Shown piece after piece: positions 41,393 through 50,276 of a stretch of DNA of 64,000 nucleotides (the stretch's first letter is position 1; each line of letters begins with the position of its first letter). The notes under the pieces are model-generated. The model saw nothing but the letters and a program-made list of their open reading frames with translations. It ran no database searches and was not told the DNA's origin. The position numbers and the translations under genes were made by a program. Origin of the DNA: Anoxynatronum sibiricum (lineage in GTDB: Bacteria; Bacillota; Clostridia; Peptostreptococcales; Tindalliaceae); the NCBI RefSeq assembly GCF_039414295.1, contig NZ_JBCITM010000003.1:248001-312000 (forward strand), in the 5' to 3' direction.

Positions 41393-41428
41393 AGGGACAA
41401 AAAATGCAACACAGGGATCAAAAGTGTC
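41393..41428 (+). promoter_or_regulatory. CggR operator
   Basis: Two direct repeats follow the known CggR target layout exactly: AGGGAC-N6-TGCA (41393-41408), a four-base spacer, then AGGGAT-N6-TGTC (41413-41428). The Bacillus consensus is CGGGAC-N6-TGTC-N4-CGGGAC-N6-TGTC. The site lies between the promoter and cggR, so CggR should block elongation of its own operon until fructose-1,6-bisphosphate binds. Confidence 0.8.
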
Positions 41429-41449
41429 CCGAGAAGGGCGGATAAATCC

Positions 41450-42472
41450 ATGAAAGAGCTACTGGATCTTCAAAAAATAATTGTGCCTGAAATGCTGACC
41501 CTCATGGAGAAACGGTATCATATTTTGAGGAACATTGCTGTCTGGCAACCCATCGGTCGACGGTTACTTGCCGGCAAGTTACAGATTGGAGAGCGGATTG
41601 TACGCAAAGAAATCTCTTTTTTGCAACTGCAGGGGCTTCTTGATGTTGAGGCTGGAGGCATGACGGTTACGCCAGAAGGGCGGGAAGTGATTCAAAAACT
41701 GAAAGAGAGTATCTATCAGCTGAGAGGCATCCGGCATCTTCAGGATTCACTTCAGAAAAAACTGGGAATCCGCAATGCTTATGTGGTCTCTGGAAATCTC
41801 GAAGAAGAAGAGTATGTGCTCAATGATATGGCGAAAGTTGCTTCAATGCAATTGCAACAAACCCTGGAAGATGACATGGTGCTGGGGATCACTGGCGGCA
41901 GCACGATGGCAGCTGTGGCCGAAGTGCTTACACAGATGCGAAAGATGGAACATGTAACTGTCGTACCTGCCAGAGGAGGATTTGGCCGTGAAGTGGAAAA
42001 ACAGGCCAACACCGTTGTGGCACAAATTGCCCGCAAGTTGGGAGCCCGCTACATGCTGCTCCATGCCTCTGACACGTTAAGCAAGGAAGCTCTACAAAGT
42101 GTTTTGAATGACCCCGCCATCAAAAAAGTGGTGGAAACCATCAAAACCACACGGTGCCTCGTTTTTGGAATAGGTCGTGCTGATGAGATGGCGCGGCGCC
42201 GAGAGTTTTCACAGGACCAGATTGACATGCTGTCGAGGCAACGGGCAGTGGCAGAGTCTTTCGGTTTCTACTTCACCCGAGAAGGCACCATCGTGCATGA
42301 AATTGAAACCCTGGGCATCAATTTCAACGATTTTCTCAAAATGGAACATGCCATCGGAGTTGCCGGGGGAGCTCGCAAGGCAGAAGCCATCTTCACCATT
42401 GCCAGATTGAAACCATCGATGGTGCTGGTAACAGATGAAGCCGCCGCAATGGAAATTATGAAACACTTTTAA
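41450..42472 (+). CDS. cggR: Central glycolytic genes regulator CggR
   Basis: SorC/DeoR-type repressor of lower glycolysis, 340 residues. A winged-helix DNA-binding part (about 15-85: MEKRYHILRNIAVWQPIGRRLLAGKLQIGERIVRKEISFLQLQGLLDV) is followed by the sugar-phosphate-binding domain with DDMVLGITGGSTMAAVAEVL (about 141-160). That loop binds fructose-1,6-bisphosphate in known CggR. AAGGGCGGATAAATCC precedes ATG 41450. The operator in front and the glycolytic genes behind make the assignment firm. Confidence 0.95.
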   Translation: MKELLDLQKIIVPEMLTLMEKRYHILRNIAVWQPIGRRLLAGKLQIGERIVRKEISFLQLQGLLDVEAGGMTVTPEGREVIQKLKESIYQLRGIRHLQDSLQKKLGIRNAYVVSGNLEEEEYVLNDMAKVASMQLQQTLEDDMVLGITGGSTMAAVAEVLTQMRKMEHVTVVPARGGFGREVEKQANTVVAQIARKLGARYMLLHASDTLSKEALQSVLNDPAIKKVVETIKTTRCLVFGIGRADEMARRREFSQDQIDMLSRQRAVAESFGFYFTREGTIVHEIETLGINFNDFLKMEHAIGVAGGARKAEAIFTIARLKPSMVLVTDEAAAMEIMKHF

Positions 42473-42542
42473 AGCAACCTATAATGAGTGACCATTGTGA
42501 ATCCATGGCCATTGATCATGAATGATGAATAGGAGGGATTGT

Positions 42543-43739
42543 ATGTCGGTGCTTCACAAAAAACGCATGGAAGATTTAAAGGTGTCTGGAGAAAAAGTGC
42601 TGGTGCGTTGTGATTTCAATGTTCCGATGAAAGAAGGCAGTATTACAGACGATATCAGGATTCGTGCTGCTTTGCCTACTGTGGAATATCTGTTGAAAGA
42701 AAATGCGGCTGTGATTCTGATGTCTCACCTCGGAAGACCCAAAGGCGAGGCAAATCCGAAATATTCTCTGAAGCCTGTGGCTCAACGAATCGGAGAGTTG
42801 TTGAACAAACAGGTTTTATTTGCTGATGACAATCTGGTAACGGGAGAAACAGCGCAGCAAATGGCTAGTGCCTTAAAACCGGGAGAAATTTTGCTGCTTC
42901 AAAATGTGCGCTATCGAAAAGAAGAAGAAAAGAATGACACTCTTTTTTCAAAAGAGTTGGCCTCGTTGGGAACCATGTATGTTAACGATGCTTTTGGAAC
43001 AGCTCATCGGGCCCATTGCTCCACAACAGGGTTGGCTGAATACTTGCCCGCAGCTATGGGATTCCTTATCGAAAGGGAAGTGCAATTTCTGGGTAAAGCG
43101 CTGGAAAATCCTGAAAAACCTTTTGTCGCTATTTTAGGTGGCGCGAAAGTATCGGATAAAATCGGCGTGATTGAAAACCTGATGACGAAAGTGGACATAT
43201 TGATTATTGGCGGCGGAATGGCTTACACATTCCTAAAAGCCAAAGGATTTGAAATAGGCAAATCGCTTCTTGAAGAAGATAAACTGGATTTGGCCACTGA
43301 GTTGATGGAAAAAGCAGCAGCTTCCAATGTGACCATGTTATTACCGGTAGATACTGTGACAGCGGATGCTGTCAGCGAAGATGCCGCATACAAGACAGTA
43401 ATGATGGAAAATATGCCCGTTGATGGAATCGGTGTTGATATTGGTCCTGAAACCATTAATCAATACACCAAAGCTATAAAAGAAGCAAAGACAGTTGTTT
43501 GGAATGGCCCTATGGGTGTTTTTGAAATCAATGCATTTGCCAACGGCACAAGAGAAGTCGCAAAAGCACTGGCAGCAAGTGATGCGGTTACCATTATTGG
43601 CGGCGGCGACAGTGCGGCTGCCGTTGAACAGTTGGGATTTGCCGAAGCCATGACTCATATTTCTACGGGTGGCGGCGCTTCGTTGGAATTTCTGGAAGGC
43701 AAATTACTGCCAGGAATTGCAGCGATTCCGGAAAAATAA
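42543..43739 (+). CDS. pgk: Phosphoglycerate kinase
   Basis: Makes ATP from 1,3-bisphosphoglycerate. The N-terminal signature VLVRCDFNVPM, then LMSHLGRPKGE, YVNDAFGTAHRAHCSTTGLAEYLPAAMGFLIERE, AILGGAKVSDKIGVIENL, and the C-terminal nucleotide site GGGDSAAAVEQLG and HISTGGGASLEFLEGKLLPG. It has 398 residues, the normal length. AGGAGG before ATG 42543 is well placed; the earlier ATG 42522 is upstream of it. It follows cggR by 70 bases with no gap gene between. Confidence 0.97.
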   Translation: MSVLHKKRMEDLKVSGEKVLVRCDFNVPMKEGSITDDIRIRAALPTVEYLLKENAAVILMSHLGRPKGEANPKYSLKPVAQRIGELLNKQVLFADDNLVTGETAQQMASALKPGEILLLQNVRYRKEEEKNDTLFSKELASLGTMYVNDAFGTAHRAHCSTTGLAEYLPAAMGFLIEREVQFLGKALENPEKPFVAILGGAKVSDKIGVIENLMTKVDILIIGGGMAYTFLKAKGFEIGKSLLEEDKLDLATELMEKAAASNVTMLLPVDTVTADAVSEDAAYKTVMMENMPVDGIGVDIGPETINQYTKAIKEAKTVVWNGPMGVFEINAFANGTREVAKALAASDAVTIIGGGDSAAAVEQLGFAEAMTHISTGGGASLEFLEGKLLPGIAAIPEK

Positions 43740-43751
43740 AGGAGGAAATGT

Positions 43752-44498
43752 ATGCGTATTCCATTGATAGCTGGCAACTGGAAAATGAACCTGGGTTGTG
43801 TTCAGGGGACTGAACTGGTGAGAAAAATTTATGAAGAACTGGGTGATACCGATGTGGAAGTGGCGGTTTGCTGCCCGGCACCGCTGCTCTGTTGTATGGC
43901 GATTGAGCTGAAAGACACCCCCATTCGGCTGGGTGCCCAAAATATGCACTGGGAAGATGCGGGTGCCTTTACCGGAGAAGTATCTGCTGCTATGTTGAAA
44001 GAAGCAGGTGTGCATTACGTCATTCTTGGTCACTCTGAACGCCGACAGATCTTTGGTGAAACAGATGAAATGATTAACAAAAAGACCAAAAAAGCACTTG
44101 AAAAGCAACTTGTTCCAATCGTCTGTATCGGCGAAACCCTTGAAGAAAGAGAAACAGATAAAACCTTTGAAGTATTGACACAGCAGCTGAAGAAAGACCT
44201 GGAAGGTCTGACCGAAGAAGCGGTGGCTGAGCTGGTAATAGCCTATGAGCCTGTATGGGCCATTGGCACTGGAAGAACAGCCACACCAGAACAGGCAAAT
44301 GAAGCCGTTGGTTTTATTCGCAGTCAACTGGAGCAGGCATATGGAGACGACATTTCTGAGAAGATACGCATTTTATATGGTGGCAGTGTAAAAGCAGATA
44401 ATGCCACCGAGATCATGAATTGTGAAGAAATTGATGGTGCACTGGTGGGTGGCGCCAGCCTGAAGGCCGAGGAGTTTTTAGGTATCATCCACTTTTAG
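43752..44498 (+). CDS. tpiA: Triosephosphate isomerase
   Basis: Interconverts dihydroxyacetone phosphate and glyceraldehyde 3-phosphate. The catalytic Lys is in AGNWKMN (residues 7-13), the electrophilic His in ILGHSERRQIFGE, and the catalytic Glu with loop 6 in IAYEPVWAIGTGRTATPEQ. Phosphate-binding glycines are in LYGGSVKADN and LVGGASL. It has 248 residues. ATG 43752 follows AAAGGAGGAAATGT, 12 bases after the pgk stop. Confidence 0.98.
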   Translation: MRIPLIAGNWKMNLGCVQGTELVRKIYEELGDTDVEVAVCCPAPLLCCMAIELKDTPIRLGAQNMHWEDAGAFTGEVSAAMLKEAGVHYVILGHSERRQIFGETDEMINKKTKKALEKQLVPIVCIGETLEERETDKTFEVLTQQLKKDLEGLTEEAVAELVIAYEPVWAIGTGRTATPEQANEAVGFIRSQLEQAYGDDISEKIRILYGGSVKADNATEIMNCEEIDGALVGGASLKAEEFLGIIHF

Positions 44499-44517
44499 TG
44501 CGAAAGGACGCGATTTG

Positions 44518-46053
44518 ATGAAGAGACCAGTAGTGTTAATGGTTTTAGATGGATTTGGACTAAGAGAAAAAGTTGCAGGAAATGCGGTAAAGCAGGCACA
44601 ATTGCCGCGTTTTCAGGAGCTGATGGCAACCTGCTCTCACACCAGGGTGGAAGCCAGTGGCTTAGCAGTCGGTTTGCCTGCCGGGCAAATGGGTAACTCT
44701 GAAGTAGGTCACTTAAACATTGGTGCTGGCCGGGTTGTATACCAGGAACTGACGCGGATCACTAAATCAATTGAAGAAGGAGACCACCTTACAAACGAAG
44801 CTTTTCTTACTGCCATGAACCATGCCCGGGAAAAAGGAACCACACTGCATTTAATGGGACTGCTTTCTGATGGAGGTGTTCACAGTCATTTGGACCATGT
44901 CATAGGGTTGTTGGAAATGGCCCAAAAAGAAGGGCTGGCAGATGTGGTGGTTCATTGCTTCCTGGATGGAAGAGATACACCGCCTCAAAGTGCATTATCC
45001 TATGTGGAGCAGTTGGAAAATCAAATGATGCGAATCGGCATTGGACGAATTGGCATGGTTTCCGGTAGGTATTATGCCATGGACAGAGACAAACGCTGGG
45101 AACGAGTTAAGATAGCCTATGATGCTCTGGTTCAGGGAGTTGGACCCCGTGCCGCGACGGCAGCTGCCGCCATCCAACAGTCTTATGAGCGAGGAGAAAA
45201 CGATGAGTTTGTATTACCCACTATTATTGGACTGAGCGCTGGCGACAGTCATTGTGTGAAACCAAATGATGCCGTGATTTTCTTTAATTTCCGTCCCGAC
45301 AGGGCTCGGGAAATGTCACGTGCCTTGTTGGACGAAACCTTTGATGGCTTTGAACGTCCGGCAGGCAAGCTGCCTTTGGTGTATGTGACCATGACGCAAT
45401 ATGACAAAACCATCCAGGGACCACTGGTGGCCTACCCGCCCCAGAGTCTACGCAATACACTGGGTGAAACAGTCAGCCATCAGGGTAAAAAACAACTGCG
45501 TATAGCAGAAACCGAAAAATATGCCCATGTCACCTATTTTCTTAATGGTGGCATCGAAACGCCCTTTGAAGGCGAAGATCGGATCATGGTGCCTTCTCCA
45601 AAGGTGGCAACTTATGATCTGCAACCAGAAATGAGTGCAGAAGAAGTGACAGAAGCGTTGATCCAACGCCTCGATGATCAAGACCTGGATTTGGTGGTAC
45701 TCAATTATGCCAATCCAGATATGGTGGGGCATACCGGCATCATGGATGCTGTGGTAACAGCTCTCGAAACGGTTGATAAATGCATGGGACGCGTGGTCGA
45801 CAAAGTGCTTGCCATGGATGGTGCGCTACTAATCACGTCAGATCACGGCAATGCAGAAGAACTATTGAATGAAGAGTCGGGAGCACCGGTGACATCTCAT
45901 ACCACCAACCCGGTTCCGTTGATTCTGGCTGGGATGGAAGGTGTTTCCCTTGCAGCTAATGGGCGTCTGTGCGATCTGGCACCCACATTGCTGGAAATGA
46001 TGGGGTTGGAAAAACCCGAAGAAATGACGGGGCAGTCGTTGCTGGTGAAATAA
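44518..46053 (+). CDS. gpmI: 2,3-bisphosphoglycerate-independent phosphoglycerate mutase
   Basis: Manganese-dependent mutase of the alkaline-phosphatase superfamily, 511 residues. The N-terminal metal site is VLMVLDGFGLRE, the phosphorylated Ser lies in GNSEVGHLNIGAGRVVYQ (about residue 61), the phosphotransferase insert includes HCFLDGRDTPP, and the second metal cluster is in NYANPDMVGHTG and ITSDHGNAEE. GAAAGGA supports ATG 44518 rather than the TTG three bases before. Confidence 0.97.
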   Translation: MKRPVVLMVLDGFGLREKVAGNAVKQAQLPRFQELMATCSHTRVEASGLAVGLPAGQMGNSEVGHLNIGAGRVVYQELTRITKSIEEGDHLTNEAFLTAMNHAREKGTTLHLMGLLSDGGVHSHLDHVIGLLEMAQKEGLADVVVHCFLDGRDTPPQSALSYVEQLENQMMRIGIGRIGMVSGRYYAMDRDKRWERVKIAYDALVQGVGPRAATAAAAIQQSYERGENDEFVLPTIIGLSAGDSHCVKPNDAVIFFNFRPDRAREMSRALLDETFDGFERPAGKLPLVYVTMTQYDKTIQGPLVAYPPQSLRNTLGETVSHQGKKQLRIAETEKYAHVTYFLNGGIETPFEGEDRIMVPSPKVATYDLQPEMSAEEVTEALIQRLDDQDLDLVVLNYANPDMVGHTGIMDAVVTALETVDKCMGRVVDKVLAMDGALLITSDHGNAEELLNEESGAPVTSHTTNPVPLILAGMEGVSLAANGRLCDLAPTLLEMMGLEKPEEMTGQSLLVK

Positions 46054-46144
46054 TGGGCATCCAATGCCTGAGTAAGTAACCGGCAATTGAAGGAAAAGGT
46101 CACAGTCAATCAGCAACTATCTATGAAAAGGAGTGAATCATTTT

Positions 46145-47434
46145 ATGACAATTATCAGTGATGTATATGCACGGGAAGTATTGGATTCAAGAGGCAACCC
46201 CACTGTTGAGGTGGAGGTATATCTTGAAAGCGGTGTGATGGGCAGTGCCATTGTTCCATCTGGAGCGTCGACAGGATTGTTTGAAGCGGTTGAACTGAGA
46301 GACGGCGATAAAAGTCGTTACATGGGCAAAGGAGTTCTGAAGGCCGTTGAGAATGTGAATGAAGTGATTGGTCCGGAAATCATCGGGCTTGACGCTGTTG
46401 ATCAGGTGGCCATTGATGAAATCATGATTGAACTGGATGGCACTGAAAATAAATCCAAGCTGGGAGCCAATGCCATGCTGGGCGTTTCCATGGCGGTGGC
46501 CAAAGCTGCAGCAGAGGCGCTGGACCTGCCCTTGTTCCAATATGTCGGCGGTGTCAATGCCAAACAGCTGCCAATGCCTATGATGAATATCCTTAATGGT
46601 GGTGCTCATGCAGACAATAATGTGGATATCCAGGAGTTTATGGTCATGCCCGTGGGTGCAGCCACGTACAGCGAAGGGCTTCGCATGGGAGTGGAAGTCT
46701 ACCACAGCCTGAAAGCTGTCTTGAAATCCCGCGGCTTGGCCACAGGCGTTGGTGATGAAGGTGGATTTGCCCCCAATCTGGCTTCCAATGAAGATGCGTT
46801 TAAAGTAATTGTTGAAGCCATTGAAAAAGCAGGATACAAACCGGGTGAAGATATGAAAATAGCTGTGGATGCAGCGGCTTCCAGCTTCTACATGGAAGAT
46901 GATAAAATCTACGATCTGGCCGGCGAAGGCGTGAAGAAAACCGCTGAAGAAATGGTAGATTACTATGAAGAAATGATCAACAAATACCCCATCCTTTCCA
47001 TTGAAGATGGTCTGGCAGAAGAAGACTGGGATGGTTGGAACCTGATGACCAAGCGTCTTGGCAATCGCATTCAGATTGTTGGTGACGATATTTTCGTTAC
47101 CAATACAAAGCGTCTAAAAAAAGGAATTCAGCAAAAAAGCGCCAATTCAATTCTGATTAAACTGAATCAAATCGGTACCATTACTGAAACCCTGGACACC
47201 ATCGAAATGGCTAAAAGAGCGGGCTTTACCTGCGTCATTTCCCACCGTTCAGGCGAAACTGAAGACAGCACCATCGCTGACTTTGCCGTTGCAGTAAACG
47301 CAGGGCAGATCAAAACGGGTGCTCCTGCAAGAACTGACCGTGTGGCAAAATATAATCAACTGCTGCGCATTGAAGACATTCTGGGTGAAACTGCCAAGTT
47401 TGGTGGCGAAGAATTGTTTTACAACCTGAAATAA
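46145..47434 (+). CDS. eno: Enolase
   Basis: Dehydrates 2-phosphoglycerate to phosphoenolpyruvate. Fully conserved: AREVLDSRGNPTVEVEV (10-26), VPSGASTGLFEAVELRDGD, VGDEGGFAPN (catalytic Glu), SIEDGLAEEDWDGW, and the catalytic Lys region LIKLNQIGTITET followed by ISHRSGETEDSTIADFAVA. It has 429 residues. AAAAGGAG lies 11 bases before ATG 46145. It is the last gene of the glycolytic operon, about 90 bases after gpmI, and is followed by two hairpins. Confidence 0.98.
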   Translation: MTIISDVYAREVLDSRGNPTVEVEVYLESGVMGSAIVPSGASTGLFEAVELRDGDKSRYMGKGVLKAVENVNEVIGPEIIGLDAVDQVAIDEIMIELDGTENKSKLGANAMLGVSMAVAKAAAEALDLPLFQYVGGVNAKQLPMPMMNILNGGAHADNNVDIQEFMVMPVGAATYSEGLRMGVEVYHSLKAVLKSRGLATGVGDEGGFAPNLASNEDAFKVIVEAIEKAGYKPGEDMKIAVDAAASSFYMEDDKIYDLAGEGVKKTAEEMVDYYEEMINKYPILSIEDGLAEEDWDGWNLMTKRLGNRIQIVGDDIFVTNTKRLKKGIQQKSANSILIKLNQIGTITETLDTIEMAKRAGFTCVISHRSGETEDSTIADFAVAVNAGQIKTGAPARTDRVAKYNQLLRIEDILGETAKFGGEELFYNLK

Positions 47435-47493
47435 GCACTGCTTTCAGTGGCAGTGCTGGTGTGCCCCTTCCGGAACCCGGGAGGGGTGTTTTA
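47434..47493 (+). terminator. Hairpin pair after eno, the second a probable terminator
   Basis: AGCACTGC (47434-47441) pairs with GCAGTGCT (47450-47457) with no T run and may protect the mRNA 3' end. A second stem CCCCTTCC (47464-47471) / GGGAGGGG (47479-47486) is followed by TGTTTT and probably terminates the glycolytic operon. Confidence 0.7.
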
Positions 47494-47561
47494 ACTGTTG
47501 CGTTTAAAAAGGGCCTGTGATAGAATAGCTATGTTAAAGACATGGTATGGGAGGTGTGAAA

Positions 47562-47801
47562 ATGAGCGGTTTGAGAATAGTCCTGATGATTATTCAAGTG
47601 GTGGCTTCTTTGGTGCTGATCGGAAGCATCTTGATGCAATCCGGCAAAAGCGCCGGCTTATCCGGTTCCATTTCCGGTGGCGCAGAGCAATTATTTGGCA
47701 AACAGCAGGGCCGAGGCTACGAAGCCATTCTAACGAAGGTAACTACAGCCGGTGCGGTGCTGTTCATTATTGTTGCCATTATTTTGGTTGCCATTCAGTA
47801 A
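47562..47801 (+). CDS. secG: Preprotein translocase subunit SecG
   Basis: Small accessory subunit of the SecYEG channel, 79 residues with two transmembrane helices (about 3-23 and 54-78). The conserved mid-section LIGSILMQSGKSAGLSGSISGGAEQLFGKQQGRGYEAILTKVTTAGAVLFI is typical. ATG 47562 follows GGGAGGTGTGAAA; the ATG at 47547 lies upstream of that site. In many Firmicutes secG lies between eno and rnr, as here. Confidence 0.95.
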   Translation: MSGLRIVLMIIQVVASLVLIGSILMQSGKSAGLSGSISGGAEQLFGKQQGRGYEAILTKVTTAGAVLFIIVAIILVAIQ

Positions 47802-47838
47802 CAACTTACTTATGAACTATTGGGAGGGACACGATCAA

Positions 47839-49848
47839 ATGAATCAGTTCATTGCTGCACCCTTGGCGGGCATTGCGGCCCTTGTTTTTGCGTACATGCT
47901 TGCCGCCAGAATTAAAAAGGTTGATGCGGGAAACGATCGCATGAAAGAGATCGCATCCTACATTCATGAAGGGGCAATGACTTTCCTTCAAAGGGAGTAC
48001 AAAACCCTGGTAATTTTTGTCGTTGTATTGGCGGTCGTACTTGCAATCGGAATTAACCCGTTGACAGCTGTTTGCTTTGTCATCGGGGCGCTTTTTTCAG
48101 CCCTTGCCGGTTTTTTTGGAATGCAGGTGGCTACTCAGGCCAACGTTCGCACTGCTAATGCTGCAAAAGAAAGCGGCATGAACAAAGCATTAAGCGTGGC
48201 TTTTTCCGGCGGAGCAGTGATGGGCATGTCTGTTGTCGGCTTGGGTCTTCTGGGCGTTGGCGGTCTGTTTATCCTGATTTCGGGTATGAAAACTCCTGAA
48301 GAGGCTGCAACCATTATCACCGGATTTGCCCTTGGAGCTTCTTCCATCGCTCTTTTCGGTCGTGTGGGTGGTGGTATTTATACAAAAGCTGCTGATGTTG
48401 GAGCTGACCTGGTGGGTAAGGTTGAGGCAGGTATTCCGGAAGATGATCCCCGCAATCCAGCTGTCATTGCTGACAACGTGGGTGACAATGTGGGTGATGT
48501 CGCCGGTATGGGAGCTGACCTTTTTGAGTCCTATGTGGGTTCCATTATTTCCGCAATTTCATTAGGACTTTTAGCCTACGGTTTAAACGGAGCTCTCTTT
48601 CCACTAATTCTGGCAGCTGCCGGTATTATTGCTTCCATTGTTGCCACATACTTTGTTAAAGGTGATGAGAATTCCAATCCGGCAAAGGCGCTTCACAGAG
48701 GCACCTATGTGAGCGGAGCCATCACCGTCGTGGTTGCATTTCTTCTGAGCCGCAGCCTGCTGGGTAACCTGAGTGGTTTTCTGGCAGTGGTCACTGGGCT
48801 TGTTGTAGGTATGTTAATTGGTAAAATCACTGAAATATATACATCGGGTGACTATGATTCTGTGAAAAGAATTGCCAAACAAGCTGAAACCGGTCCAGCC
48901 ACTACCATTATCAGTGGCTTGGCGGTGGGTATGATGTCCACCATGTACCCCATCATCTTTATCGCTGTTGGTATTCTGGTTGCTTTTAGTGCGGCTGGTC
49001 TCTACGGGATCGCGCTGGCAGCAGTCGGTATGCTGGCGACAGCCGGTATGACCATTGCTGTGGATGCTTACGGGCCCATTGCCGACAATGCTGGGGGAAT
49101 CGCTGAAATGTGCGATCTTCCCAAAGAAGTTCGTAAAATCACCGACAAACTGGATGCTGTAGGCAATACCACGGCAGCCATCGGAAAAGGATTTGCCATT
49201 GGTTCTGCAGCACTGACAGCCCTTGCACTGTTTGCCACTTATACCGCTGCAGTCGGGTTGAGTTCCATTGACCTGACAAAACCCACCGTTATTGCTGGCA
49301 TGCTTATTGGCGGCATGTTGCCTTTCCTCTTCTCGGCCCTGACCATGGAAGCCGTGGGAAAAGCAGCTAATGAAATGATTGAAGAAGTACGCCGACAGTT
49401 CCGCACCATTGAAGGCATTATGGAAGGCACTGGCAAGCCTGACTATGCCAACTGTGTTGACATCAGTACGGCTGCCGCGCTGAAAGAGATGGTTCTGCCG
49501 GGTCTGCTGGCGGTGTTAGTACCCATTGCCACAGGTCTGTTGCTTGGTACTGAGGCTGTAGGCGGTCTGCTGGCAGGAGCACTGGTTGCCGGTGTACTAA
49601 TGGCCATCATGATGGCCAATGCCGGCGGGGCCTGGGACAATGCCAAAAAGTACATCGAAGAAGGGCATCATGGCGGCAAGGGTAGCGAGGCTCATAAAGC
49701 TGCAGTTGTCGGCGATACAGTCGGAGATCCCTTTAAAGATACATCCGGTCCTTCCATCAACATTTTGATTAAGCTGATGACTATTGTTTCTGTTGTCTTT
49801 GCGCCGTTATTCATGACTTTTGGCGGCTGGCTCTCAGGATTATTCTAA
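47839..49848 (+). CDS. hppA: Membrane-bound cation-translocating pyrophosphatase
   Basis: Uses pyrophosphate hydrolysis to pump H+ or Na+ across the membrane. It has 669 residues and about 16 hydrophobic helices. The pyrophosphate/Mg site is DVGADLVGKVEAGIPEDDPRNPAVIADNVGDNVGDVAGMGADLFESYVGS, with a second acidic cluster GDTVGDPFKDTSGPS near the C-terminus. The motif GNTTAAIGKGFAIGS has Ala where K+-independent enzymes have Lys, which indicates the K+-dependent subclass. Pumped ion (Na+ or H+) cannot be decided by eye. I start at ATG 47839 with GGGAGGG upstream; the frame opens earlier inside secG. Confidence 0.96.
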   Translation: MNQFIAAPLAGIAALVFAYMLAARIKKVDAGNDRMKEIASYIHEGAMTFLQREYKTLVIFVVVLAVVLAIGINPLTAVCFVIGALFSALAGFFGMQVATQANVRTANAAKESGMNKALSVAFSGGAVMGMSVVGLGLLGVGGLFILISGMKTPEEAATIITGFALGASSIALFGRVGGGIYTKAADVGADLVGKVEAGIPEDDPRNPAVIADNVGDNVGDVAGMGADLFESYVGSIISAISLGLLAYGLNGALFPLILAAAGIIASIVATYFVKGDENSNPAKALHRGTYVSGAITVVVAFLLSRSLLGNLSGFLAVVTGLVVGMLIGKITEIYTSGDYDSVKRIAKQAETGPATTIISGLAVGMMSTMYPIIFIAVGILVAFSAAGLYGIALAAVGMLATAGMTIAVDAYGPIADNAGGIAEMCDLPKEVRKITDKLDAVGNTTAAIGKGFAIGSAALTALALFATYTAAVGLSSIDLTKPTVIAGMLIGGMLPFLFSALTMEAVGKAANEMIEEVRRQFRTIEGIMEGTGKPDYANCVDISTAAALKEMVLPGLLAVLVPIATGLLLGTEAVGGLLAGALVAGVLMAIMMANAGGAWDNAKKYIEEGHHGGKGSEAHKAAVVGDTVGDPFKDTSGPSINILIKLMTIVSVVFAPLFMTFGGWLSGLF

Positions 49849-49858
49849 ATCACCGGTT

Positions 49859-49895
49859 AAAAAGCCCTTTGCCCTTTCAGGCAAAGGGCTTTTTT
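49859..49895 (+). terminator. Terminator after hppA
   Basis: AAAGCCCTTTGCC (49861-49873) pairs perfectly with GGCAAAGGGCTTT (49880-49892), followed by a T run. Confidence 0.9.
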
Positions 49896-49927
49896 CAAAG
49901 AAAAGATATTTAAAAAGGAGAATGAAC

Positions 49928-50224
49928 ATGCCATTATCACCTGCCAATGCCTTTTATCTGATGATGGGCCTGCTGTCATTTCTGTTAATGGGCATTGATA
50001 AATTCAAGTCTGTGAGAAACCAGTGGCGGATCAGTGAAATAACTTTTATGGCATTATCTCTTTTGGGAGGTGCCCCAGGCGTGCTGGCAGGAATGCTGGT
50101 GTTTCGCCATAAAATCAGAAAACCACTCTTTTATCTGGGGGTACCGGTGATCTATTTATTTCACAGAGTGCTGATGACCCCACTGCTGCTACGAATATTG
50201 ATTGAAGCGGGAATTGGGTGGTAA
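49928..50224 (+). CDS. DUF1294 family small membrane protein
   Basis: A 98-residue membrane protein with three hydrophobic segments. The family pattern is LLMGIDKFKSVRNQWRISEITFMALSLLGGAPGVLAGMLVFRHKIRKPLFYLGVPVIYLFH. The function of DUF1294 is unknown. AAAAGGAG at 49913-49920 fits ATG 49928 better than ATG 49922. It is the only gene between the hppA terminator and rnr, and its 3' end is close to or overlaps the rnr reading frame. Confidence 0.85.
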   Translation: MPLSPANAFYLMMGLLSFLLMGIDKFKSVRNQWRISEITFMALSLLGGAPGVLAGMLVFRHKIRKPLFYLGVPVIYLFHRVLMTPLLLRILIEAGIGW

Positions 50225-50276
50225 GAATAAGATAGCCTTCATTTTCTCACACGAACCAACAGAAGGAGGGAGCAGA

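Noticed and set aside
42473..42542. A hidden or broken gap gene between cggR and pgk
   Set aside because: Only 70 bases lie between the genes and they hold no fragment of glyceraldehyde-3-phosphate dehydrogenase.
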